A DNA stretch of 64,000 nt. Source: Parvularcula lutaonensis (GTDB taxonomy: Bacteria; Pseudomonadota; Alphaproteobacteria; Caulobacterales; Parvularculaceae). The stretch's first letter is position 1. Each line of letters starts with the position of its first letter. The notes below the pieces were generated by a model that was not told the DNA's origin, made no database searches, and was given only the letters and a program-made list of their open reading frames with translations. The DNA is taken from contig NZ_BMXU01000001.1 in NCBI RefSeq assembly GCF_014651915.1, forward strand, positions 1,495,501-1,559,500, written 5' to 3'. This document shows positions 1 through 9,263 of this stretch, piece by piece. A program made the translations under genes and the position numbers.

Positions 1-455
1 GGATCGCGATTGTCGATCTCGACGTGCATCAGGGCGACGGCAATGCGGCTGTCCTTGCCGATAACCCCAATGTCCTGATCCTCGACGTCTTTGGCGAGAA
101 AAACTTCCCCTTCCGCAAAGTGCCGAGCGATATCGATGTTCCCCTCCCTGACAATTCCGAGGATGGGCTGTTCCTGAGGGCCATAGACGAACGCCTGCAG
201 GATATCTGGGCGTTCAAGCCTGACCTCGTTCTCTACCAGGCGGGCGTTGATCCGCTCAAGGAGGATAAGCTCGGACGGCTGGACATCAGCTTCGAAGGCC
301 TGCGCGCGCGGGACGAAATGGTGCTGGAAGGCTGCCGACGCCGCGGTATCCCCTGCTCCATGGCGATCGGTGGCGGCTACTCCATGCCGATCGAGCACAC
401 GGTCACGGCCTATGCAGGAACCTATGAGGTGGCAAAGGACGTGTACGGATGGTGA
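1..455 (+). CDS. Histone deacetylase-family protein (C-terminal part, cut by window edge)
   Basis: The reading frame is open from base 3, so the start lies outside the window; 150 residues are visible. The fragment opens with IVDLDVHQGDGNA, the metal/active-site stretch of class IV (HDAC11-like) deacetylase-fold hydrolases. It continues with a YQAGVDPL stretch and ends with a glycine-rich AIGGGYS loop, all in the order expected for the second half of the fold. Bacterial members hydrolyse acetyl-lysine-type or acetylpolyamine amides, and the substrate here cannot be told. It converges on the small membrane protein gene that follows on the other strand. I am sure of the superfamily, not the substrate. 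Confidence 0.85.
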   Translation, partial: IAIVDLDVHQGDGNAAVLADNPNVLILDVFGEKNFPFRKVPSDIDVPLPDNSEDGLFLRAIDERLQDIWAFKPDLVLYQAGVDPLKEDKLGRLDISFEGLRARDEMVLEGCRRRGIPCSMAIGGGYSMPIEHTVTAYAGTYEVAKDVYGW

Positions 456-458
456 GCT

Positions 459-983
459 CTATCGCTTGCGTCGCCTCACGTACCAAAATGCTCGCACGAT
501 GACATACATGAATGGCAGAGCGGTCATTAGCATGATTGCCTGAAGGCCCAACTCGGTCGCAGCAACGAGTGGTATCATACGGGATGACAGGGCAGTTAAA
601 CCCACGAGCACAAAGAAGTCCGTAAGCAGGCTTTTGCGCGCTGCTCGCTCTCCCAATTTATCATCCGTGTGTTGATGGCTGTCCGCTTCTGAATCGGGTA
701 CGACCTCTGACTGAGCACCAAAAGCCTGCTCATTCTGTTGCTTGAGCCAACGCGCCCCGTAGAGGATGCCAATCACGGCTGGCGTTCCGAACCAGATGAT
801 GACGAACAACCAAGTCGGGACCATCGGCCCGATGGGCGTGAACGCCCAGACTACGAAAATGACCGGCATGATCGCGAAAAGCCGCACGCTGCGATACATG
901 CTGTCAGCGTAGTTTCGCCAGCGCCTCGCACCGGGCTCGCCGATCGTTCGCTTGCGATACCAGATCGGCCCTTCAGAGGGCAC
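459..983 (-). CDS. Hypothetical membrane protein
   Basis: A 174-residue protein that I do not recognise. It has hydrophobic stretches at about residues 35-50 and 57-75, a charged, His/Gln-rich cytoplasmic-type stretch (about 85-110), two more hydrophobic stretches near 118-165, and a terminal basic VRRRKR. This suggests four membrane segments. The longest reading starts at a GTG (983) that overlaps the end of the threonine aldolase gene by 11 bases, which suggests coupling. An internal ATG at 899 is the alternative but has no visible ribosome site. It is the last gene of the leftward parA-parB-aldolase set. Confidence 0.55.
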   Translation of the reverse strand: MPSEGPIWYRKRTIGEPGARRWRNYADSMYRSVRLFAIMPVIFVVWAFTPIGPMVPTWLFVIIWFGTPAVIGILYGARWLKQQNEQAFGAQSEVVPDSEADSHQHTDDKLGERAARKSLLTDFFVLVGLTALSSRMIPLVAATELGLQAIMLMTALPFMYVIVRAFWYVRRRKR

Positions 984-2004
984 GCTTCAGTGCCTCGACC
1001 TGCTCGCCCGTCGTCTCCCAGCTGGTCACGAAGCGGCGGGCCTCGCCTGCATAGGGATCGCCCGGCTGGACCCAGTCGTAGAACTCGGCGCCAGCGTCGC
1101 GGAGAGACTTTGCACGGTCATGGGGCATGCGGACGAAGAGCTCATTGATCTGCGGCTCAACGAGCACTTCGCAATCATCAGTCGCGGCGAAAATGTCCGC
1201 TACCTCCGCGCATTTCGCCCTCGCCTCTTCGGCCAATGAGAGCCAGAGTCCTCCGCCGAAATAGGCAGGCCACTGGGCGGAGAAGAACCGCTGCTTGGAC
1301 GTGCCGAGCCCTGCCCGCTTGCAGCGGTAGGTCAGCTCCTCCGCGAGGCCTGTGTCAAAGACGACAACCGCCTCCGCCTGCAAACAGCCATTCTTGGTCG
1401 CGCCGAGCGAGAGGATGTCGACCCCTGCTTTCCAGGTCAGCTCGGCCGGCGTCGCGCCCGAGGCGTTGACCGCGCCGGCAAAGCGCGCGCCGTCCATATG
1501 CATCTTCATGCCGTATTGGTCAGCGACGTCCCTCAAGGCACGGATTTCCACGGACGTGTAGACCGTTCCCCACTCCGTCGCCTGGGTCAGGCTCAGGACG
1601 GAGGGTTTCACCCGGTGCGCCATCGGCGGATCGTAGGGCGCCATAGCCTCGCGCACGCTCTCGGGCGTCAGTTTGCCAAAGGCCCCTGCCGCAGGAATGA
1701 CTTTCGCGCCGCCGGTATAGAATTCGGGCGCGCCGCACTCGTCGATGAGGATGTGCGCATGCTCGTGGCAGATCGTGGCCCCAAAAGGTTGCGTCAGCAG
1801 GCTGAGCGCAATGCCATTGGCCGCCGATCCCGTGGGCACGAAAGCGAGCGCGGCTTCCTTCTCGAAGATCTCGGCAAAAAGCTTCCGCACACGGTCCGTT
1901 AGCTCATCATTGCCATAGGCCGGCGCGAACCCGCCATCGGCAGCAGCGATCGCCGCCATGATCTCTGGATGCACCCCGCCCCAATTGTCCGAGGTGAACA
2001 GCAT
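973..2004 (-). CDS. Low-specificity L-threonine aldolase / beta-eliminating lyase family
   Basis: A 343-residue PLP enzyme of fold type I. These enzymes cleave L-threonine or allo-threonine to glycine and acetaldehyde. Visible family marks are the N-terminal FTSDNWGGVHPEI, the MHMDGARFAGA substrate/PLP segment, and LGATKNGC, whose lysine is the expected Schiff-base residue. Length is normal. Its ATG shares one base (2004) with the TGA stop of parB, so translation is probably coupled to the partition gene. That is an odd partner, and I infer only co-transcription, not a shared role. A related beta-eliminating lyase activity cannot be excluded. Confidence 0.85.
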   Translation of the reverse strand: MLFTSDNWGGVHPEIMAAIAAADGGFAPAYGNDELTDRVRKLFAEIFEKEAALAFVPTGSAANGIALSLLTQPFGATICHEHAHILIDECGAPEFYTGGAKVIPAAGAFGKLTPESVREAMAPYDPPMAHRVKPSVLSLTQATEWGTVYTSVEIRALRDVADQYGMKMHMDGARFAGAVNASGATPAELTWKAGVDILSLGATKNGCLQAEAVVVFDTGLAEELTYRCKRAGLGTSKQRFFSAQWPAYFGGGLWLSLAEEARAKCAEVADIFAATDDCEVLVEPQINELFVRMPHDRAKSLRDAGAEFYDWVQPGDPYAGEARRFVTSWETTGEQVEALKRAL

Positions 2005-2879
2005 CAGATCGACGAACCCATCAGTCTACGGCAGATATCGTCAAGCTGGTCGAGATTGTCATATTTGAGGACGACCTGCCCTGCCCCGCCCTTCCCCTTG
2101 CGCGTGATATCGACATCCAGGCCGAGGGACTCGCGCAGGTCCTGTTCCAGCGCACGGGTGTCCGCATCCTTCGTTGCCTTCTGGATCGCCTTCGCCACTT
2201 TCTCGGTGCCCTGATCGTTCGCGGGCTTCTGGACCAGGCGCTCGGTTGCGCGGACGGATAGCCCGTCCTTCACCACCTTCTTTGCCGCTGCCAACGGGTC
2301 GTCAGCAGCCAGCAAAGCGCGTGCGTGGCCCATCGATAGCTCACCCGCCATCACCATGCCGCGAACCTCCGGCGGCAAGGCCGTCAGGCGAAGCATGTTG
2401 GACACATGGCTGCGGCTCTTGCCGACCGCCTCGGCGATCTCGGAGGCTTTCTTCCCGTACTGATCGGTCAGCCGCTGATAGGCATCCGCCTCTTCCATCG
2501 GATTGAGGTCGACACGCTGGACGTTCTCGATGAGGGCGATCTCAGCCGAGACCCCCTCCTCCACATCCTTGACGATCGCTGGAATGGTATGGAGCCCGGC
2601 GCGTTGGGATGCGCGCCAGCGACGCTCGCCTGCGATCAGGATGTATTTACCCGGAATGGCATCCTTGCGGACAAGGATCGGCTGGAGGACGCCGCGCGCT
2701 TCGATGGAGGACGCGAGTGCCGCCAGCTCTTCTTCGTCAAACTGCTTGCGCGGCTGGTCCTTGTCCGGCGCGATATCGGCAATATTGATCTCCGACGGGC
2801 GATGCTTGGGCTGACTGTCTGCCTGCGGAACATCACCGAGGATCGCTTCGAGACCGCGGCCGAGACCTTTCTTTGCCAT
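2004..2879 (-). CDS. parB: Chromosome partitioning protein ParB
   Basis: A 291-residue ParB/Spo0J-family protein. ParB is a CTP-dependent DNA clamp that loads at parS and partners ParA in origin segregation. The sequence shows the MAKKGLGRGLEA start, the N-terminal domain with IAGERRWRA (CTP-binding GERR box, about residues 82-90), the LIENVQR stretch, and a helix-turn-helix around EAVGKSRSHVSN that recognises parS. A C-terminal dimerisation domain follows. The start lies one base after the parA stop. Two perfect parS sites sit 2-3 kb upstream in mnmG. The gene is intact, unlike its parA neighbour. Confidence 0.97.
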   Translation of the reverse strand: MAKKGLGRGLEAILGDVPQADSQPKHRPSEINIADIAPDKDQPRKQFDEEELAALASSIEARGVLQPILVRKDAIPGKYILIAGERRWRASQRAGLHTIPAIVKDVEEGVSAEIALIENVQRVDLNPMEEADAYQRLTDQYGKKASEIAEAVGKSRSHVSNMLRLTALPPEVRGMVMAGELSMGHARALLAADDPLAAAKKVVKDGLSVRATERLVQKPANDQGTEKVAKAIQKATKDADTRALEQDLRESLGLDVDITRKGKGGAGQVVLKYDNLDQLDDICRRLMGSSI

Positions 2880-2880
2880 C

Positions 2881-3637
2881 TTACGCGGCCCTTTCCCGGC
2901 CGATCACTTCGCTGGCAAGCTGGACATAAGCCTGGCTGCCTGCGCATTTGAGGTCATAGAGGAGGGCGGGTTTGCCGTGGGACGGCGCTTCGGAAATCCG
3001 GACATTGCGCGGGATCGCCGTGCGGTAGACCTTGTCACCGAGATGGGCACGGACATCCGCCTCCACGTCAGCGCTCAGATTGTTCCGCCGATCATACATG
3101 GTGAGAACCACACCCTGCAACTCGAGCTGTGGATTAAGACGTGCACGAACGGTTTCGATCGTACGCATGATCTGGCTCAGTCCCTCGAGCGCGAAAAACT
3201 CGCATTGAAGAGGGATCAGCACGGCGTCCGCCGCCGTCATCGACCCGACAGTCAGAAGGCCGAGGGAAGGGGGGCAGTCGATGAGCACATAGGTGATATC
3301 GGGGCACTCAGCAGCGAGCCTGTCGATGGCTCGCTTCAGCCGATAATGACGCTGTGGGTCATCGAGCAGATCGATATCAGCTCCGGCCAGCTCCATACCC
3401 GCTGGCGCGACGAAGAGGCGGGGGACCGATGTCTTCTTGAGGATCGAGGAGAGGGGAACATCATCAACGAGCGCGTCATAGGTCGTACCCGTGCGCTCCG
3501 AAACGCCGACGCCGAGACCGGTCGAGGCGTTGCCCTGGGGATCGAGGTCAAGAATGGCGACGGTCTCGCCAACCGCGGCGAGGGCCGTCGACAGGTTGAT
3601 CGCTGTGGTCGATCGCGAGAACCCGCGGTTTGCTCAT
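2881..3637 (-). pseudogene. parA: parA with its Walker A region deleted and a frameshift
   Basis: ParA is the ATPase that moves ParB-bound origins. The ATG at 3637 shares one base with the rsmG stop and encodes MSKPRVLAI. The usual ANQKGGVGKT is then absent: the frame runs through DHSDQPVDG to a stop, while the true continuation TAINLSTALAAVGE resumes in another frame. From there to 2881 everything is normal, including LDLDPQGNAS, the Walker B stretch YVLIDCPPS and RRNNLSADV. About 29 nt are missing; restoring them gives 261 residues, the family's usual length. As read, the longest intact piece is 171 residues from 3396 and cannot bind ATP. It is either a real lesion or an assembly error. Confidence 0.88.
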
Positions 3638-4272
3638 CACTTCCTCTTTGGATCGCGGATCAGCAGGATCCGGGCGTCAGGATCGGTCTGACTGGCCATA
3701 CTTTCGAGATCAAAGGACCATCGTTCGCGCGCTTCGTCCACTTCTTGTTGTGCACGCTGCCCCTTGGGAAAGATCATCGTCCCACCCTCGGCAAGACGGG
3801 GAACGGCAAAATCCAGCAGGCCGGGCAGGGCGGTTACGGCGCGGGCGGTGATGGTATCGAAGCGGTCATGCTCCGGAAAGTTCTCCACACGCCGATTGCT
3901 GACAATGACGTTGCGAAGACCCGTGCGCTCAATCACGCGCTGCAGGAACGCCGCTTTCTTTCCCACGCTGTCGCAGAGTGACAGCCTGAGGGCAGGGACC
4001 CGGTCAGCGGCAAGAATGGCGAGAACCATGCCTGGAAATCCGGCGCCCGAGCCAAAGTCAAGGAGGCGCCGGGCGCTGTTGGGCAGCAGGGCCCAGAGCT
4101 GGGCGCTGTCTGCGTAGTGCCGCTCCCAACGCTCGGGCAGGCTTCCGCGCGCGACAATGTTGGTGTGCGCTGCTGTCTCGATCAGCTCAGCATCATAGGC
4201 ACGAAACCGGGCCCGCTCCTCAGGACTGGCGTCGATATGGGCGAAAAAGGCTTCTGCGGAATCAAGCGACAC
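3637..4272 (-). CDS. rsmG: 16S rRNA (guanine-N7) methyltransferase RsmG
   Basis: A 211-residue SAM-dependent methyltransferase (GidB), which methylates G527 of 16S rRNA. It shows the N-terminal stretch ending [18 protein letters not shown], then the SAM motif [17 protein letters not shown] (about residues 68-84). It keeps the classic position between mnmG and parA. Its 5' end overlaps the end of mnmG by 11 bases, and its TGA stop shares one base with the parA ATG, so the whole run is probably one transcript. Confidence 0.95.
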   Translation of the reverse strand: MSLDSAEAFFAHIDASPEERARFRAYDAELIETAAHTNIVARGSLPERWERHYADSAQLWALLPNSARRLLDFGSGAGFPGMVLAILAADRVPALRLSLCDSVGKKAAFLQRVIERTGLRNVIVSNRRVENFPEHDRFDTITARAVTALPGLLDFAVPRLAEGGTMIFPKGQRAQQEVDEARERWSFDLESMASQTDPDARILLIRDPKRK

Positions 4273-6139
4273 GATCGAGCTTCTTGAGATGAATGGCGAG
4301 AAGAGAAAGAGCAGCAGGCGTCATGCCCTCGATGCGAGCAGCTTGCCCCAGATTCTCCGGCCGCGCCTGCGCAAGACGTTCCTTGATCTCACTGGAAAGG
4401 CCACCCAGCGCCCTGAAGTCAAAGCCTGAGGGAATCGCAAGCCTTTCGTCGCGCTTGAAGGCTTCGATGTCAGCATGCTGGCGCTCGAGAAAGCCCGAAT
4501 AGGTCGCATCCGCTTCGAGCTTCGCCCGCTCGTCATTGCTCGCTTCGGCCAGGCGCGGGAAGTGTTCCGTCAGCTCGTCATAACTGGTGCCCGGAAGGGA
4601 GAGAAGGGTGAGGACAGACCGATGGCGGCCATCCTGCTTCACGCTGAGACCCATCTTTGCCGCTTCATTGGGTGTGACAGTCGTTTCCTCTGCCCATTGT
4701 CGCAGGGCGTTCCAGCGCTGCTGTTTCACGTGAAACGCTTCGGCCCGCTCCTCCGAGACAATTCCATGAGCTTCGCCAAGCGGGGTCAGCCGATCGTCAG
4801 CATTGTCGGCCCGCAGGGACAGACGATACTCCGCCCGCGACGTGAACATGCGATAGGGCTCTGAAACCCCTCGCGTAATGAGATCGTCTATGAGAACACC
4901 AATATACCCTTCGCTGCGATCCATAACGAACGGGTGAGCCTTGTCCCCGATCGCAGCATTGACCCCGGCAACCAGGCCTTGGGCTCCTGCCTCTTCATAG
5001 CCCGTGGTGCCGTTGATTTGCCCGGCGAGAAAAAGGCCCGGTAGGGCCTTTACCTGCAACCGCCGGTCCAAGGCGCGCGGATCGACGTAATCATACTCGA
5101 TCGCGTAGCCATGCTGCTTGATGGTGACATCCTCCAGTCCAGGGATCGTCCTTATCAGAGCGTCCTGAACGTCGGCGGGCAGGGACGTCGAGATCCCGTT
5201 CGGGTAAACCGTGTCGTCTTCCAAACCTTCCGGCTCGAGAAAGATCTGATGGCTCTGCTTGTCCGCAAAGCGGACGATCTTGTCCTCGATCGATGGGCAG
5301 TATCGAGGACCCTTCCCCGCAAGAGCGCCGGAATAGACCGCTGATTTCCCGAGATTTTCCCTGATAATGGCGTGAGTCCGCTCATTGGTCGCGGTGATGC
5401 CGCATGCAATCTGCGGAACCTCGATCTTTCGCGTGAGAAACGAAAACGGCACCGGCTGATCATCGGCAGGTTGCATCTCAAGGCCCGACCAATCGATAGT
5501 CTCGCCGTCCAGACGGGCGGGCGTGCCGGTCTTTAGCCTGCCTAATGGCAATTCCATTGCTTCCAGGCGCGCACCAAGACGGTTGGCGGGGGATTCGCCA
5601 ATCCGGCCTGCGGGGATTCGTTCGTCGCCGCGGTGGATCACGCCCCGCAGAAAGGTCCCGGTCGTCAGCACAACTGCGTCGGCTTCGATCGCGTGGCCAT
5701 TGTCGAGAATGACTCCGCGGCAAACCCCATCCCGGACGACCAGATCCTCCACCGCGCCTTCAACGACTGACAGGCCCTCTTGCTCCTGGATGAATCGCTG
5801 GATCGCCGCGCGGTACAGGGCTCGGTCTGCTTGGGCTCGCGGACCCCGAACAGCAGGCCCTTTCGACCGGTTGAGAAGGCGGAATTGGATGCCCGAAACG
5901 TCAATCGCCCGGCCCATGAGGCCGTCGAGCGCGTCGATTTCCCTCACCAAATGGCCTTTTCCGACCCCGCCGATGGCCGGGTTGCACGACATCTCGCCGA
6001 TCGTGCTGATTTTGTGCGTAACGAGAAGAGTGCTCGCCCCAGCCCGCGCTGCGGCTGCGGCAGCCTCGCATCCAGCATGCCCGCCGCCTATGACGATGAC
6101 GGTCCGATCCTTGGCTTCCGCGCGTTTCACGTGAAACAC
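4262..6139 (-). CDS. mnmG: tRNA uridine 5-carboxymethylaminomethyl modification enzyme MnmG
   Basis: A 625-residue FAD protein (GidA) that works with MnmE to make cmnm5U34 in the tRNA wobble position. It has the N-terminal dinucleotide motif [12 protein letters not shown], the [13 protein letters not shown] signature, and the C-terminal helical domain with [10 protein letters not shown]. The start codon lies inside a parS site (6123-6138), so the first codons ATG TTT CAC GTG AAA are part of the ParB-binding palindrome. A second parS is embedded further along the coding sequence. It begins immediately after the mnmE stop. Confidence 0.97.
   Translation of the reverse strand: MFHVKRAEAKDRTVIVIGGGHAGCEAAAAAARAGASTLLVTHKISTIGEMSCNPAIGGVGKGHLVREIDALDGLMGRAIDVSGIQFRLLNRSKGPAVRGPRAQADRALYRAAIQRFIQEQEGLSVVEGAVEDLVVRDGVCRGVILDNGHAIEADAVVLTTGTFLRGVIHRGDERIPAGRIGESPANRLGARLEAMELPLGRLKTGTPARLDGETIDWSGLEMQPADDQPVPFSFLTRKIEVPQIACGITATNERTHAIIRENLGKSAVYSGALAGKGPRYCPSIEDKIVRFADKQSHQIFLEPEGLEDDTVYPNGISTSLPADVQDALIRTIPGLEDVTIKQHGYAIEYDYVDPRALDRRLQVKALPGLFLAGQINGTTGYEEAGAQGLVAGVNAAIGDKAHPFVMDRSEGYIGVLIDDLITRGVSEPYRMFTSRAEYRLSLRADNADDRLTPLGEAHGIVSEERAEAFHVKQQRWNALRQWAEETTVTPNEAAKMGLSVKQDGRHRSVLTLLSLPGTSYDELTEHFPRLAEASNDERAKLEADATYSGFLERQHADIEAFKRDERLAIPSGFDFRALGGLSSEIKERLAQARPENLGQAARIEGMTPAALSLLAIHLKKLDRVA
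4722..4737. promoter_or_regulatory. parS site inside mnmG
   Basis: The 16-mer TGTTTCACGTGAAACG contains the perfect palindrome GTTTCACGTGAAAC, the conserved ParB nucleation site. It lies within the mnmG coding sequence, about 1.8 kb upstream of parB's start and about 6 kb from the probable replication origin. Confidence 0.93.
6123..6138. promoter_or_regulatory. parS site at the mnmG start codon
   Basis: CGTTTCACGTGAAACA is a second perfect parS palindrome. On the minus strand it overlaps the mnmG ATG, so it supplies the second to fourth codons as well as a ParB-binding site. It is 1.4 kb from the other parS. Confidence 0.93.
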
Positions 6140-7441
6140 CTATTTCCCAATGCAGAAAGAAGAAAAGATATCGTCCAGGATGTCGTCGGGCGCAATACGT
6201 CCGGTCAACTCTTCAAGTCGTGTCGAAGCGGCCCGAAGCGCCTCGGCGCCCATCTCGGGAGCGATCTGCGCAACATGCTCGAAGCGATCGAGCTCATCCA
6301 GAGCTCGCAGAAGGAGAGCCTGTTGCCGTTCCGTCGCCGCGAGGCCCGGGGCGGCAACCTCGTTGAGGTGAGCGACCAGCTTCCCGTGAAGCCTCTCTAT
6401 CGTTTCGGGTGAATGAACGCTCACAGCCTCGCTATCGGAAGCCTGAACAAGATCGGCTTTGGTCCGAACGACGATATCACCTTCACGGGAATGGGCGGCG
6501 AGCCATTCCGGAAGCGGGTCTTTTCCGGCAGGAAAGCACAACAGACGGAGATCCGCATCCTTGGCGGCTGAACGCGCCCGCTCGATTCCTTGCGACTCGA
6601 CGGCCGACGCCGTCTCGTCCCTCACGCCGGCCATATCCAGGAAGGTCACGAGATGCCCACCGATCTCGACACGATGAGAGACAATGTCGCGCGTGGTTCC
6701 CGCCTCATCCGAGACGATCGCGCGGTCTTCCCTGACCAACGCATTGAATAGCGTGGATTTTCCAGCGTTGGGCGGCCCGAGCAACGCCACCTTCACGCCG
6801 TCCGACACCCTTCGCGTACGAGAAAATGAAGCGACGGTCTCTGCGATGGATGCACGAACCGACTCGACGAAGGGCTGCGCACCGGCCGCGATCTCACCGG
6901 GCACGTCTTCTTCGTCGGGAAAATCGACCGCTGCGTCGAGCTTCGCCATGGCCCGGACGAGATCAGCCCGCCACTGGTCCGCCTGGTCACGCAAGCTGCC
7001 ACGGTAATGGGCCATGGCCTGCCGGTGCTGGAGCAGCGTTTCGGCCTCGAGTAGGTCAGCGAGCCCCTCGGCCTGAGTCAGGTCGAGCTTGCCGTTCGCA
7101 AAAGCGCGCGTGGTGAACGCACCGGGTCCCGCGGGCTCTAGGCCCAGCGCTATAAGCTCATCCGAGAGGCGGGCCTCCACCGCCGGTGATCCGTGCAGTT
7201 GCAGCTCCACCACATCTTCGCCGGTGAAGCTGTTCGGAGCAGGAAACCAGAGTGCGAGCCCGTCGTCGATGAGCTCGCCCTGCCTGGAACGGACGAAAAC
7301 GCGCTTGGCAAAGCGGGGCTTCGGAAGGTTTCCCGTCAGTTTTTCAAGGGTTTGCCCCGCTAGCGGGCCAGAAATCCGGAACACCGCAACGCCACAGCGC
7401 CCTTGGCCCGAGGCCCGGGCAAAAATCGTCGAGGCGCTCAA
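6140..7441 (-). CDS. mnmE: tRNA modification GTPase MnmE
   Basis: A 433-residue GTPase (TrmE/ThdF), the partner of MnmG. The sequence has the N-terminal folate-binding domain (FARASGQGRCGVAVFRISG, LQLHGSPAV), the G1 loop LLGPPNAGKST (about residues 221-231), the G3 DMAG motif, and the C-terminal FCIGK with the invariant cysteine of the CxGK tail. It starts at a TTG whose TTGA overlaps the TGA stop of the upstream DUF6489-like gene, so it is probably translated by coupling. Confidence 0.95.
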   Translation of the reverse strand: MSASTIFARASGQGRCGVAVFRISGPLAGQTLEKLTGNLPKPRFAKRVFVRSRQGELIDDGLALWFPAPNSFTGEDVVELQLHGSPAVEARLSDELIALGLEPAGPGAFTTRAFANGKLDLTQAEGLADLLEAETLLQHRQAMAHYRGSLRDQADQWRADLVRAMAKLDAAVDFPDEEDVPGEIAAGAQPFVESVRASIAETVASFSRTRRVSDGVKVALLGPPNAGKSTLFNALVREDRAIVSDEAGTTRDIVSHRVEIGGHLVTFLDMAGVRDETASAVESQGIERARSAAKDADLRLLCFPAGKDPLPEWLAAHSREGDIVVRTKADLVQASDSEAVSVHSPETIERLHGKLVAHLNEVAAPGLAATERQQALLLRALDELDRFEHVAQIAPEMGAEALRAASTRLEELTGRIAPDDILDDIFSSFCIGK

Positions 7442-7680
7442 TCCTTGTCCTGAGCTTTCAGCGCCTGGGCCATCATCGCCTGCATCGCTTCGAAGGATTG
7501 TCCCCCGGCAAGCATGGCCCTCTCCCAGAAACGGGCAGGATCGGAGAGGGTGTCGATATTCTCCTCCATCCGTGCCTTCAGGGAGTCCGTCATCACCTGG
7601 TTCACAGCCGTAAGGTCGGGCAGGCCGAGAAAGGTCCGGGCCTCCTCCGGGGTGCAGTCAATGTCGATCGTGATCTTCAT
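7438..7680 (-). CDS. Small conserved protein (DUF6489-like)
   Basis: An 80-residue acidic protein starting MKITIDIDCTPEEARTFLG. It resembles the small DUF6489 family found beside rho and mnmE in alphaproteobacteria; function unknown. I chose the ATG at 7680 because the conserved MKITI start is there and a GAGGGG stretch lies directly upstream; an earlier ATG at 7710 is less likely. It follows the rho terminator and leads into mnmE with an overlap. Confidence 0.75.
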   Translation of the reverse strand: MKITIDIDCTPEEARTFLGLPDLTAVNQVMTDSLKARMEENIDTLSDPARFWERAMLAGGQSFEAMQAMMAQALKAQDKD

Positions 7681-7721
7681 CCCCTCGGCAAACGCTCCTC
7701 GGCTTTCCAAGTCAAGACAAG

Positions 7722-7750
7722 AAAAAAGCCGCCCGGCGAAGGGCGGCTTT
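7722..7750 (-). terminator. Intrinsic terminator after rho
   Basis: On the minus strand a perfect stem of GCCGCCC with GGGCGGC (arms 7728-7734 and 7741-7747, extended by AAA/TTT) around a 6-base loop is followed by six T (7722-7727). It lies 24 bases past the rho stop, between rho and the DUF6489-like gene. Confidence 0.88.
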
Positions 7751-7773
7751 GTGAATCAGCGCGTGGCTGCCTC

Positions 7774-9063
7774 TTAGGTGTTCATCGAGTCGAAGAAGTC
7801 CTTGTTGGTCTTCGTCTGACGGAGTTTCTCGAGGAGGAAATCGATCGAGTCCTGCGGGTTCATCGGCGACAGGATGCGGCGGAGAACGAAGATTTTCGCA
7901 AGCTCGTCCTTCGGGACGAGGCGGTCCTCGTTCCGGGTCCCGGACTTGGCGATGTCGATGGCCGGGAAGACGCGCTTGTCGGCCACCTTCCGGTCCAGGA
8001 CGATTTCGGAGTTACCCGTGCCCTTGAACTCCTCGAACACAACCTCATCCATGCGCGAGCCAGTGTCGATGAGAGCCGTCGCGATGATGGTCAGCGAGCC
8101 GCCCTCTTCGATGTTCCGCGCGGCACCGAAGAAACGCTTTGGCCGTTGCAATGCGTTGGCATCGACACCGCCGGTGAGAACCTTGCCGGAGCTCGGCACG
8201 GTCGCGTTGTAAGCTCGGCCCAGGCGGGTGATGGAATCGAGCAGGATGACGACATCGCGACCATGCTCGACCAGGCGTTTCGCCTTTTCGATCACCATTT
8301 CAGACACTTGAACGTGGCGCGTGGCAGGTTCGTCAAAGGTCGAGGAAACGACCTCACCTTTGACCGAGCGCTGCATGTCCGTCACTTCCTCCGGGCGCTC
8401 ATCAATGAGAAGCACGATGAGGTAGCATTCGGGATGGTTCGCCGTGATCGCGTGGGCGATGTTCTGCAGAAGGACCGTCTTACCTGTCCGTGGCGGCGCC
8501 ACGATGAGTGAGCGCTGGCCTTTGCCAATCGGCGCGACGATGTCGATCACCCGGTTGGAGAGGTCCTTCTTTTCTTTCGACTTCAGTGTCTCTTCCGAGA
8601 TCACCTCCATATGGAGGCGCTCGTCCGGATAGAGCGGCGTCAGGTTGTCGAAATGGACCTTGAGCCGGGCCTTTTCGGGCTCTTCGAAATTGATGGTGTC
8701 AAGGCTGGTGAGGGCGAAGTAGCGCTCGCCTTCCTTGGGGCTCCGGATCTCGCCGAAGACGGTATCACCCGTCTTGAGCGTGTATTTCCGGATCATCTGC
8801 GGTGAGACGTAGATGTCGTCGGGGCCGGCGAGATAGTTCGCGTCCGGTGAGCGGAGGAAACCGAAACCGTCGGGCAGGATCTCGAGAACGCCCGAGCCCT
8901 TGATCTCGACTTCTTCGTCGGCAAGCTCACGCAGGATTGCGAAAAGGAGGTCCTGCTTGCGCAGCGCGGAGGCGTTATCGACGCCAACCTCTTCGGCGAA
9001 GCTGACGAGGTCCTGCGGGGTTTTTTCCTTGAGCTCGTCAAGGGTGATGCGTTCGGGAAGCAT
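7774..9063 (-). CDS. rho: Transcription termination factor Rho
   Basis: A 429-residue hexameric RNA helicase that ends transcription. It has the N-terminal Rho domain ([13 protein letters not shown]), the RNA-binding cold-shock-like domain around [13 protein letters not shown], the Walker A stretch [18 protein letters not shown] (about residues 175-190), and Walker B followed by [10 protein letters not shown]. Length is typical. It sits between hemJ/hemE and mnmE, as in Caulobacter and relatives. About 200 bases of leader/intergenic sequence (9064-9263) separate it from hemJ and presumably carry its promoter. Confidence 0.97.
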   Translation of the reverse strand: MLPERITLDELKEKTPQDLVSFAEEVGVDNASALRKQDLLFAILRELADEEVEIKGSGVLEILPDGFGFLRSPDANYLAGPDDIYVSPQMIRKYTLKTGDTVFGEIRSPKEGERYFALTSLDTINFEEPEKARLKVHFDNLTPLYPDERLHMEVISEETLKSKEKKDLSNRVIDIVAPIGKGQRSLIVAPPRTGKTVLLQNIAHAITANHPECYLIVLLIDERPEEVTDMQRSVKGEVVSSTFDEPATRHVQVSEMVIEKAKRLVEHGRDVVILLDSITRLGRAYNATVPSSGKVLTGGVDANALQRPKRFFGAARNIEEGGSLTIIATALIDTGSRMDEVVFEEFKGTGNSEIVLDRKVADKRVFPAIDIAKSGTRNEDRLVPKDELAKIFVLRRILSPMNPQDSIDFLLEKLRQTKTNKDFFDSMNT

Positions 9064-9263
9064 AGGGGGTCCACGGAAAGGAGCGGCCAGAACGGCGCTA
9101 TGGACTAAACGAGGGGAAATGACACGGCGAGGACCGCCGATAACGTTGAGTTAGTGTCCGCTTACCCGTCCGTCAACCTTGGCGCGCCTGCCAAGAAGCG
9201 CTCATGCGGTGTGCTGCGCGACCATTCCGCGAAGTCGCCCGTCGAATGCGCAGGGCAAGCGCA

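Noticed and set aside
2881-3396. A genuine short 171-residue ParA starting at 3396
   Set aside because: The upstream sequence down to the rsmG overlap clearly encodes the missing ParA N-terminus in two frames, so this is a broken gene rather than a natural short form.
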